Shown in pieces: positions 5,773-11,544 of a stretch of 11,544 nucleotides of DNA. The DNA is from JBMCLJ01 sp048615375 (lineage in GTDB: Bacteria > Patescibacteriota > Dojkabacteria > JAOAGR01): positions 1 to 11,544 of the forward strand of contig JBMCLJ010000042.1 in the NCBI GenBank assembly GCA_048615375.1, in the 5' to 3' direction. The notes beneath the pieces are model-generated. The model made no database searches. It was not told where the DNA came from and saw only the letters and a program-made list of their open reading frames with translations. Position numbers and translations under genes: made by a program. How positions within the stretch are numbered: the first letter of the stretch is position 1; each line of letters opens with the position of its first letter.

Positions 5773-6816
5773 TCACGGTAGCCGATCTAAAACCTTATAC
5801 GCGTCGACATACCTGTCAGTACTGTTAAGTAACACCACGATGTATTGTCTGCCGCTCTTTTCTATAAGTAGCATGAGGTTCTGACCGGCGGCAGTAGTGG
5901 TGCCTGTCTTGCCCGCGAGAACTCCTGGAGTCTTAAGACGAAGTAAATCATTCGTATTAATAACATCAAATTGTTCACCGGATTTTACATCAGCAATTTT
6001 TAATTCAATAGTGCCGGCGGATTCCCGTAACGCTTCATTATGAAAAAAACGCTTCGCGAGGACTATAAGATCCCGTGCAGATGAATAATTATTACCATTA
6101 TCATCATAGCCTGCAGGATTTGAAAATTGCGTATCCTCGAGCCCCAATGCATCTGCATACTCGTTCATTAATTGTATCGTTTCCTCAACATTATTTAACG
6201 CATACACGCTTTGATTACTACTTGCGATGACTGCTGCCTTTAAAAGATCTTCATTGATAAATTCCTGTCCTTCCTCCAGTTCGAGCGCGCTCCCTTCCTT
6301 TTCTTCAGCTTCAGCACTTATAATCGTAGAATCACCTAATTCCTTAGTATCATAGAGTATTTTTGTACTGGCCAGTTTTGTCAGACTCGCGATAAGAGTT
6401 TGCTTATCCGCGTCTTTGGAAAAAATCTCCTGGTTAGCAGTGGCATCAAAAATAACCATTGACTGAGCATCATAGTCGTCTTGCTGCGGAAAAGATGCGA
6501 CGGCAGGAGAGTACGGCAGTAACTCCTCCAGTTGACCATAAGCCAGATTCTCATCGTTTATTTTCTCCAAAGTGGCCGTCTCAACAAAAGGTTCTTTATA
6601 CGTTAGTACCTGCACGCCGATATACACTCCCAATGAAGCGAGCAGAGTTACGATAAGCGTCAATAAAAACGTAATAATCCTCTGGTTAAGGCTCTTTTCA
6701 AACACAGAATCTTCATAGAGTTCCTGAGCTGAATGTTTCTCTACTTCACTGTACACAGATTCCTGTGACACATCAGCAAAATCTTTATCATGCACTTTTT
6801 CTTTTTCCTCGGGCAC
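5773..6816 (-). CDS. D-alanyl-D-alanine carboxypeptidase family protein (peptidase S11, penicillin-binding)
   Basis: S11 enzymes trim the terminal D-Ala from peptidoglycan stem peptides, or cut cross-links, outside the cell membrane. All three catalytic motifs are visible: SLTK at 144-147 (nucleophile Ser144, Lys147), S-x-N at 199-201, and KTG at 303-305 followed by TT. FSNPAGYDD (231-239) is a typical S11 segment. Residues 1-46 are highly charged and cytoplasmic, 47-71 form one membrane helix, and the catalytic domain lies outside. There is no cleavable signal peptide and no C-terminal amphipathic anchor, so this is an N-terminally anchored form. The acidic cytoplasmic N-terminus is unusual and might bind other proteins. 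The start is GTG 6816; GTG 6795, preceded by GAGGA, is an alternative that removes seven residues. It converges on the 5107 gene. Confidence 0.9.
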   Translation of the reverse strand: MPEEKEKVHDKDFADVSQESVYSEVEKHSAQELYEDSVFEKSLNQRIITFLLTLIVTLLASLGVYIGVQVLTYKEPFVETATLEKINDENLAYGQLEELLPYSPAVASFPQQDDYDAQSMVIFDATANQEIFSKDADKQTLIASLTKLASTKILYDTKELGDSTIISAEAEEKEGSALELEEGQEFINEDLLKAAVIASSNQSVYALNNVEETIQLMNEYADALGLEDTQFSNPAGYDDNGNNYSSARDLIVLAKRFFHNEALRESAGTIELKIADVKSGEQFDVINTNDLLRLKTPGVLAGKTGTTTAAGQNLMLLIEKSGRQYIVVLLNSTDRYVDAYKVLDRLP

Positions 6817-6944
6817 GCAGTATTTTTACAGAAAGTGTTGCAATAAACAATGCCAGTACCTTCATTAGACAATTCTACCAAAATCATCCATAATACCAGC
6901 ATAGGAAATACGTAGTAGCGGTCAAAGAAAAAACGACCGCGCAT
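6788..6944 (-). pseudogene. Possible frameshifted small membrane protein gene
   Basis: A minus-strand frame from ATG 6944 reads FFFDRYYVFPMLVLWMILVEL, a good membrane helix, and then loses sense. Beginning at ATG 6865, one frame over, 25 codons read MKVLALFIATLSVKILRARG and end in KRKSA and TGA at 6788. Joined near 6866-6874, the two give a helical hairpin of about 50 residues with a basic cytoplasmic tail, which looks more natural than either piece alone. The end overlaps the peptidase start by 29 bases, so the two genes would be coupled. No Shine-Dalgarno site is visible. It could equally be a non-coding divergent region that happens to be open; I cannot tell without homologues. Confidence 0.3.
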
Positions 6945-7007
6945 CTACGATACCATTAAACCAGAAAAATCATCATTCATAGATTACATAATTTTTAGAA
7001 TTACCGG

Positions 7008-7013
7008 TAGAAT
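7008..7013 (+). promoter_or_regulatory. -10-like element for trpS
   Basis: TAGAAT (7008-7013, five of six consensus bases) ends six bases before ATG 7020, the same spacing as at the two divergent promoters near 4467-4491. A weak -35-like TTACAT lies at 6984-6989 with an 18-base spacer. GGTAG (7006-7010) could instead act as a poor ribosome binding site. Confidence 0.35.
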
Positions 7014-7019
7014 TGACAT

Positions 7020-8006
7020 ATGAAACAATTTTTTACAGGAATAAAACCAACAGGATCTCCTCACATTGGCAATTATATTGGCATGATCCACAACGCGAAA
7101 GTGCAGGCGGAAGGGAATAAAGCGTTCTTCGGAGTTGTTGATCTCCACGCTATTACTGTCGACTGGGAACCGGAAGAACTCAAAAAGCTTTCGAGAGAAA
7201 TTGTAGCATTTTATCTCGCTTCTGACTTTGACCTGGATCACGCGCACTTTTTTATGCAATCAGAGAATCCTGATCACCCATACCTTGGCTGGTTACTGAA
7301 CTGTGTTACTTCAATGGGTCGACTTGGAAATATGATACAGTATAAAGAAAAATCCCAGGACAAAGGAGCAGAATACGCTTCGGTAGGGTTATTTGATTAT
7401 CCGGTGCTTATGGCGGCAGACATCCTACTCTATGATTCAGACATTGTGCCTGTCGGAGAGGATCAGGTACAACATGTAGAACTAACCAGGGACATCGCGA
7501 AGAAATTCAACAATATGTTTGGAGAAACATTTACATTACCTCAGGCTGTAGTCAATACGTACGGGTCAAGAGTCAAGTCTTTGCAACATCCTGAGAAAAA
7601 AATGAGTAAAAGCGACCGGGATAATGGTGGTTGTATTTTTTTATTAGATGAGCCGGAAGTCGCGGCAAAGAAGATAATGCGCTCGGTTACTGATTCAGCA
7701 GGAACTATTGAATACGATCCGGGTAACAGACCGGGGATATCCAATCTGCTCGATATTTACTCAGTCTTCAGCGGGGAGCCTATTGAAGCTCTAGTAGAAA
7801 AATACCGTGGTAAAGGCTACGGTGACTTTAAACGTGATCTGGCTGAAGTCATGAAAAGTTTCCTCACGGGATTCCAGAAACGCTACAATGCAGTCATCAG
7901 TGACCAGGCAGCGATAGACCGCATCCTCCAGGACGGACATGCAGCCGCAAAACAGATCTCTGGCAAAAAGCTTGAAGAAGTCAAAAACAAGATGGGCTTC
8001 GCGTAA
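7020..8006 (+). CDS. trpS: Tryptophanyl-tRNA synthetase
   Basis: This class I aminoacyl-tRNA synthetase charges tRNA-Trp with tryptophan using ATP in the cytoplasm. The N-terminus FFTGIKPTGSPHIGNYIG carries the HIGH-type signature (HIGN at 15-18). KMSKS is at 194-198, YPVLMAADILLYD at 127-139 contains the Asp that contacts the tryptophan indole, and GEDQ at 146-149 is also characteristic. The 328 residues fit the usual bacterial length and the C-terminal helical region is complete (TAA at 8004-8006). There is no fused or missing domain. It is a single-gene unit, convergent with the ligase gene 35 bases away, and no leader peptide, T-box or attenuator is visible in the short upstream region. 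The start is well supported because the signature sits at the expected distance from Met1. Confidence 0.97.
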   Translation: MKQFFTGIKPTGSPHIGNYIGMIHNAKVQAEGNKAFFGVVDLHAITVDWEPEELKKLSREIVAFYLASDFDLDHAHFFMQSENPDHPYLGWLLNCVTSMGRLGNMIQYKEKSQDKGAEYASVGLFDYPVLMAADILLYDSDIVPVGEDQVQHVELTRDIAKKFNNMFGETFTLPQAVVNTYGSRVKSLQHPEKKMSKSDRDNGGCIFLLDEPEVAAKKIMRSVTDSAGTIEYDPGNRPGISNLLDIYSVFSGEPIEALVEKYRGKGYGDFKRDLAEVMKSFLTGFQKRYNAVISDQAAIDRILQDGHAAAKQISGKKLEEVKNKMGFA

Positions 8007-8041
8007 AAGGATGTACTGGAAGGAATTTTATTACTCCCCTC

Positions 8042-9709
8042 TCAATTCAACTTCCTCCATCCATCCTCCACATCTCCAATCGTACTGATCTCATCCAGGG
8101 GTTTATCTCCTGTCCTGATGCGGAGGATGCGGGGAAAACGTACAGCGTAGCCTGACGTGTACCGTTCTGATTTCTGAATGTTTTCAAAACCTACTTCAAA
8201 TATTTCCTTAGGTTCAAGCTTATAGCCCTTGACGGTTTTTTCGGTTGCAATTGTCGGTAGATAGGCGGTGTAGTGCTTGAGTTCGTCTTCTTTTATACCG
8301 GAATATACCCGCCCAATAGGGACTAACTCTGTCCTGTCATGATTCCAGACACCAAAAATGTAGTTTGAAAGGTATTTCGCGTTCTTTCCCTCACCAAACT
8401 CAGCTTCAAGTACAACTACATCAAGCGGGTCAAGCGTCTGCTTATATTTCAACCAGTGAATTCCTCGCTTACCGGATTCGTAGTGCGACGAAGGATTCTT
8501 CACGAGCAGTCCTTCACGCCCTTCTTCCTTTGACTTACGGAAAAAAGCGAGAAAAGCGTCGGAATTGGATACGACTTCTTTCGTCGAATACATGACGTCA
8601 GACCCAAAAGTCTCTTCCAGCTTATTCCTACGCTCTTGCAGAGTTAAACCAAACAACGTCTCACGATTTAAATACAGTAAATCATACGCGATATACGCGG
8701 TAGGATTATCTCGAGCCGCTTCATTGATTTTTTCCTTCCTTCCCAAACGTTTTTGCAAATCAGCAAAAGCTTTAATTTCCCCATCCTTATAAGGAACTAT
8801 CTCCCCATCAACTAAAAACGGCATTTTCAAACTGAGTGGCTTCATATGCTCGACTACTTCAGGGAACTGATCGGTAACTCGCTTCAGGTCACGTGTGTAG
8901 ATTTCTATTCTCCCGCCTTCACCGTGAATATGCGCTCGCATACCATCATATTTGTACTCTGCCCATACCTGATCTCCCATTCGCTTAAAAATATCTTCAA
9001 CATCGACTTCAGCGGAAGCGAGCATCGCTTTGATCGGATGGAATAAACGAAACTCAATATCTTCAAAATTTTTATCCTTACATCGTACAGCTACTTCTCC
9101 AATATCACCAAGGTAAAAATTAAGATGTTTAACTTGCTTTTTATCAACATCAAACGCCTTTGCAATACCATCTTCAACACTCGCTTCCTGCACACCAATC
9201 CTCATTCTTTGCAGGAGTAATTTCGCGGCGTATTTCGCTTCAAGAGGAGTAAGTCGACTTAATAGATCAGCTATAATGAGCACCTTAACCGAACTCTTAG
9301 AGTTTTCATTCAGTAGTTCAATATATTCAGCAAGTACTAACAAAGAAATTGCATTATTCTTATCCCCTGGTGTTGCAATATCCAATCCCATGTTCAGCTC
9401 CAACTTTTCATATCTTTGCAACAAAGATTCAATTACCTCCCCTGTTTCACCAAATGCAGCGTATGCTTCACTCCATTGCTCTTTACTGATACCAAGAAGC
9501 ATGCACGCGGCGTCTCGAAGCCACGCTTTTCCTACGTTGATAGTCTTTTGAATGCTTACCGGGTATACAGAGCCTGTAAGATATAAGCAAAATAATCCCA
9601 GTTCCTGATCGTTCGGAATGCTTTTTAGAGCCTGAGCGATTGTTTCTACTTTTTGTAACGAGGAAGACTCTGTACTCAGAGTTTCACAGGTTTGTGCGAA
9701 TAATTTCAT
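8042..9709 (-). CDS. lig: ATP-dependent DNA ligase, archaeal (LigB/Dnl1-like) type
   Basis: This enzyme seals nicks in duplex DNA through an enzyme-AMP intermediate. The N-terminal DNA-binding domain spans about 1-215. The nucleotidyltransferase domain shows motif I EYKYDGMR with Lys253 as the AMP-accepting residue, motif III DGE 301-303, motif IIIa YIAYDLLYL 339-347, motif IV EGLLVKNP (399-406) and motif V WLKYKQ 419-424. The C-terminal OB-fold domain follows, with RFPRILRIR at 524-532. The 555 residues match archaeal-type ligases of about 550-600 residues, so it appears complete. Most bacteria use NAD-dependent LigA; this type occurs in archaea and some candidate-phyla bacteria, which suggests ancient transfer. 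Its ATG overlaps the sortase stop (ATGA), giving a two-gene operon with likely translational coupling. Whether a LigA also exists cannot be seen from this window. Confidence 0.95.
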   Translation of the reverse strand: MKLFAQTCETLSTESSSLQKVETIAQALKSIPNDQELGLFCLYLTGSVYPVSIQKTINVGKAWLRDAACMLLGISKEQWSEAYAAFGETGEVIESLLQRYEKLELNMGLDIATPGDKNNAISLLVLAEYIELLNENSKSSVKVLIIADLLSRLTPLEAKYAAKLLLQRMRIGVQEASVEDGIAKAFDVDKKQVKHLNFYLGDIGEVAVRCKDKNFEDIEFRLFHPIKAMLASAEVDVEDIFKRMGDQVWAEYKYDGMRAHIHGEGGRIEIYTRDLKRVTDQFPEVVEHMKPLSLKMPFLVDGEIVPYKDGEIKAFADLQKRLGRKEKINEAARDNPTAYIAYDLLYLNRETLFGLTLQERRNKLEETFGSDVMYSTKEVVSNSDAFLAFFRKSKEEGREGLLVKNPSSHYESGKRGIHWLKYKQTLDPLDVVVLEAEFGEGKNAKYLSNYIFGVWNHDRTELVPIGRVYSGIKEDELKHYTAYLPTIATEKTVKGYKLEPKEIFEVGFENIQKSERYTSGYAVRFPRILRIRTGDKPLDEISTIGDVEDGWRKLN

Positions 9710-10395
9710 ACTTTTTTTGCCTGGACAACTAACCGTTTATCTGACGTCCACAGAGGAGTACAGGTATACAGTGTAATGATAGGATCTTCTGTCGGGTTTT
9801 CAATCTCAACACGTTCAGGGCCTACCACTTCTATCTGGTATACCTGGTAAGTATACTCCTGACCTTGCCAGAATACCGCGAATGTATCGCCTTCCTTCAC
9901 CTTATCAAGACTGAAAAACGTATTTGGTCCACTCATGTACATAAAACGGTGCGCGGTCAAGACGGTATTCCCTCCCTTGTCAGGCGTGCTGGTATTCGGT
10001 CGACGCCAGATTCCCTGTAACAATGTATGCTCTTCCTGTCCCTCATGAATTTTTGCATCAACTCCAATTTTAGGTATTACAAGAGTATTTTCAGGAGGAA
10101 TTGGTTTTAGTTTACTGGCATCGATATCCGCATTTGAGAATTCCCGTGCCAGTCTGCTATCATAAGCATATCCCTTTGTTTCATCAAACTGGTGAGCGAT
10201 ATAGTAGTCAAAAATCGGCATCAAGGGCGTCATCAGGAAATACACGGCAATAAAGGTAAGAATGCCAAGGATAGCTTTCCTCCGCCAGTACCTGTCGGAG
10301 TTTTTGTCCCGTTCAGCCTTTTGTTGTAATAAACTTTTTCTGAAGGCACTTTTATGGGGCACTTTCTTTACTTCATGTACAGATTTATCCTTCAT
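9706..10395 (-). CDS. Sortase (cysteine transpeptidase)
   Basis: Sortases anchor surface proteins to the cell wall, or link pilin subunits, by cutting a C-terminal sorting motif. The 229 residues comprise a basic cytoplasmic N-terminus (1-42), a membrane helix at about 43-63, and an extracellular sortase barrel. The catalytic triad is visible: His149 in TAHR, Cys212 in TLYTC, and Arg221 in DKRLVV. LVIPKIGVDAKI at about 105-116 is the usual first strand. The enzyme lacks the second C-terminal membrane helix of pilin-type class C sortases and looks like a class D/E or unassigned form. No substrate with an LPxTG-like motif is encoded in the window. The stop overlaps the ligase start (ATGA), with a run of seven A just before it. 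There is no strong Shine-Dalgarno site, only AGAAG next to the ATG. Confidence 0.92.
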   Translation of the reverse strand: MKDKSVHEVKKVPHKSAFRKSLLQQKAERDKNSDRYWRRKAILGILTFIAVYFLMTPLMPIFDYYIAHQFDETKGYAYDSRLAREFSNADIDASKLKPIPPENTLVIPKIGVDAKIHEGQEEHTLLQGIWRRPNTSTPDKGGNTVLTAHRFMYMSGPNTFFSLDKVKEGDTFAVFWQGQEYTYQVYQIEVVGPERVEIENPTEDPIITLYTCTPLWTSDKRLVVQAKKV

Positions 10396-10408
10396 ATCTT
10401 CTGCCAGT

Positions 10409-10437
10409 ATTGTAGTAAATATAAAACAAGTAGTGAA
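10409..10437 (-). promoter_or_regulatory. Candidate promoter of the sortase-ligase operon
   Basis: On the minus strand TTCACT (10437-10432), a 17-base spacer and TACAAT (10414-10409) lie upstream of ATG 10395. The expected start near 10402 would leave a leader of about seven bases. The -35 box matches the consensus at four of six positions, so this is a modest prediction. Confidence 0.4.
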
Positions 10438-10458
10438 GGTATGGGCTATTACAGGCTT

Positions 10459-11475
10459 TCAGGATTGAAGCTGCGCTTCAGTTGCTACTTTTTGAAAGTC
10501 AGTCTCATCTTCAATATCTCCAAGCACCTCCTCAATAATATCTTCCATGGTAATAAGGCCAACCACTTCTCCACTCTTGTTTTTTACTACCCCAATATGG
10601 GTCTGGTTTTCTACAAAATCTCCGTACAAATCACTGAGAATTGTATTCGGATCTACGAAAAGTACTCGTCTCATGATATCTTTTACCTGCAATTGATTCC
10701 ATGAATTCTTTGGAAATTTAAGAATATCTTTGATGTAAAGAAACCCACAAATTTTATTTTCCTCGCCGATATACACCGGGAGACGCGAATAATGAGTCTG
10801 TTTAATATCTTTAATGACCGTGTTTATTGTTCTCTCTCCACTTATGGTAAACATTTCTGCATAGGGAGTCATCGCTTTCGTGACCCTGGTGTCATTAAGA
10901 GTAAATATCTTTTGAATAAATTTCTGCTCGTGAGCTTCAATACTTCCCTGACGATAGCCTAATACAGCCATAGACCGGAGCTCTGCTTCAAGTTCTCCCG
11001 CGCTGTCCTCTTTTTTCTTGAACATGGTGTTTACTATTTTACTTAACCCTTCGAATAAGATTGAAACAGGCAGGAATACCACTCCCAGAACAAACAACGG
11101 AACAGCTGCGAAACGTGCAATCTGCATAGAGTAGTTATTGGCGATGGATTTCGGGATAATTTCACCAAATGTTAATACAAACAGGGTAAGCACACCTGTG
11201 GCTGCACCCACGGCGGCATTGCCGAATGTATCAGTTACCCACATTGTCGCAAGTGCTGATGAGCCGATATTTACGATATTATTTCCCACGAGAATTGTAA
11301 CCAGTAAACGATCAGGGTTTGACTTGACTTTGTAGATCAGTTTCGCACCTTTTACCCGTTTTTTCATAAGCGCGTGAATTTTAGCGTCACTCAGGGAGAA
11401 AAAAGCTATCTCAGACCCCGAAAAGAATCCAGAAAGAAATAAGGAAAGAATTAATACAAGTGGGATAAGATCCAT
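10459..11475 (-). CDS. CNNM/CBS-domain membrane protein (HlyC/CorC family without the C-terminal domain)
   Basis: Family members are linked to Mg2+ or Co2+ transport or homeostasis in the cell membrane; older annotations call them hemolysins. The CNNM (DUF21) domain spans about 1-150, with SGFFSGSEIAFFS at 15-27, NNIVNIGSSALAT at 65-77 and FGEIIPKS at 103-110. It is followed by a CBS pair (about 203-255 and 265-320), including MTPYAEMF and VVGLITMEDIIEEVLGDIEDE. The protein ends at residue 338, whereas common members have about 420-440 residues and a C-terminal CorC_HlyC domain. That domain is absent, and no continuation is readable in the 60 bases after the stop, so this looks like a naturally short form. 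The ATG lacks a Shine-Dalgarno site. An upstream partner is not visible because the window ends 69 bases away. Confidence 0.93.
   Translation of the reverse strand: MDLIPLVLILSLFLSGFFSGSEIAFFSLSDAKIHALMKKRVKGAKLIYKVKSNPDRLLVTILVGNNIVNIGSSALATMWVTDTFGNAAVGAATGVLTLFVLTFGEIIPKSIANNYSMQIARFAAVPLFVLGVVFLPVSILFEGLSKIVNTMFKKKEDSAGELEAELRSMAVLGYRQGSIEAHEQKFIQKIFTLNDTRVTKAMTPYAEMFTISGERTINTVIKDIKQTHYSRLPVYIGEENKICGFLYIKDILKFPKNSWNQLQVKDIMRRVLFVDPNTILSDLYGDFVENQTHIGVVKNKSGEVVGLITMEDIIEEVLGDIEDETDFQKVATEAQLQS
10466..10480. repeat. Short hairpin at the end of the CNNM gene
   Basis: TGAAGC and GCTTCA form a perfect six-base stem with a three-base loop, overlapping the last codons of the CNNM gene. In its transcript the hairpin is followed by AATCC and the stop codon, with no T-run, so it is at best a weak terminator or a 3'-end stabiliser. 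Confidence 0.4.
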
Positions 11476-11508
11476 ATAGTTAAAAGGAAATTGTTAGAAA
11501 TCAGCTTA

Positions 11509-11521
11509 CGTTCATCGAACG
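11509..11521. repeat. Short palindrome upstream of the CNNM gene
   Basis: CGTTC-ATC-GAACG is an inverted repeat of five-base arms around three bases, about 35 bases before ATG 11475 in the 69-base upstream stretch. Its position fits an operator or a small hairpin, but short palindromes of this size occur by chance. Confidence 0.25.
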
Positions 11522-11544
11522 AATTACTATAAACTAGTATGCTG

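Noticed and set aside
7013..7018. Consensus TTGACA on the plus strand
   Set aside because: It directly abuts the trpS start codon and would need a -10 inside the gene; treated as chance.
8365..9551. Several plus-strand open frames of 60-90 codons
   Set aside because: All are antisense shadows of the DNA ligase, whose motifs are complete on the minus strand.
1..11544. Alternative genetic code with UGA as glycine or tryptophan
   Set aside because: TGA ends the sortase, carboxypeptidase and CNNM genes at natural C-termini, and no in-frame TGA interrupts conserved domains.
1..11544. CRISPR arrays, tRNA or rRNA genes, insertion sequences and rho-independent terminators
   Set aside because: No regularly spaced repeats, cloverleaf-like sequences, transposase motifs or GC-rich hairpins followed by T-runs were found on reading both strands.

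Overview
The window looks like a chromosomal segment of a small-genome, monoderm-type bacterium, most likely a Candidate Phyla Radiation (Patescibacteria) lineage. The evidence is indirect: an archaeal-type ATP-dependent DNA ligase next to a sortase, an S11 peptidoglycan peptidase with a single N-terminal membrane anchor, tight gene packing, moderate-to-low GC, few Shine-Dalgarno sequences, and several proteins with no recognisable family. TGA behaves as a stop throughout, so the recoded-UGA groups (SR1/Gracilibacteria) do not fit. The lineage is an inference; no rRNA or tRNA gene is present to fix it.

Layout. Positions 1-1123 (+) hold two overlapping reading frames of unknown function that may be one gene broken by an indel. 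Positions 1160-1777 (-) encode a three-helix membrane protein of unknown function. Positions 1851-4460 (-) form a compact operon, transcribed DUF4178-like zinc-ribbon membrane protein, then DUF350 membrane protein, then membrane-fused spermidine synthase. Divergent from it, 4498-5025 (+) encodes a protein resembling DUF2617. Together these four look like the polyamine-linked DUF350/DUF4178/DUF2617 neighbourhood known from other bacteria. The spermidine synthase reading frame stops early, but its missing C-terminus is plainly readable in another frame (1851-2006), so the gene carries a frameshift, either real or an assembly error.

Positions 5107-5757 (+) encode an unrecognised soluble protein behind the best promoter and the only clear Shine-Dalgarno site in the window. 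Positions 5773-6816 (-) encode a D-Ala-D-Ala carboxypeptidase-type enzyme. Between it and trpS lies a possible frameshifted small membrane protein gene. Positions 7020-8006 (+) are tryptophanyl-tRNA synthetase. Positions 8042-10395 (-) are a sortase and a DNA ligase joined by an ATGA overlap. Positions 10459-11475 (-) encode a CNNM/CBS transporter-like protein that lacks the usual C-terminal CorC/HlyC domain.

Themes. The start regions suggest leaderless or very short-leader transcription: TATAAT-like hexamers lie exactly six bases before the start codons of three genes, including a mirror-image pair between the DUF4178-like and DUF2617-like genes. Surface and envelope functions (sortase, carboxypeptidase, CNNM protein, polyamine-linked membrane operon) dominate. 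No CRISPR array, insertion sequence, tRNA, rRNA or convincing rho-independent terminator was seen.
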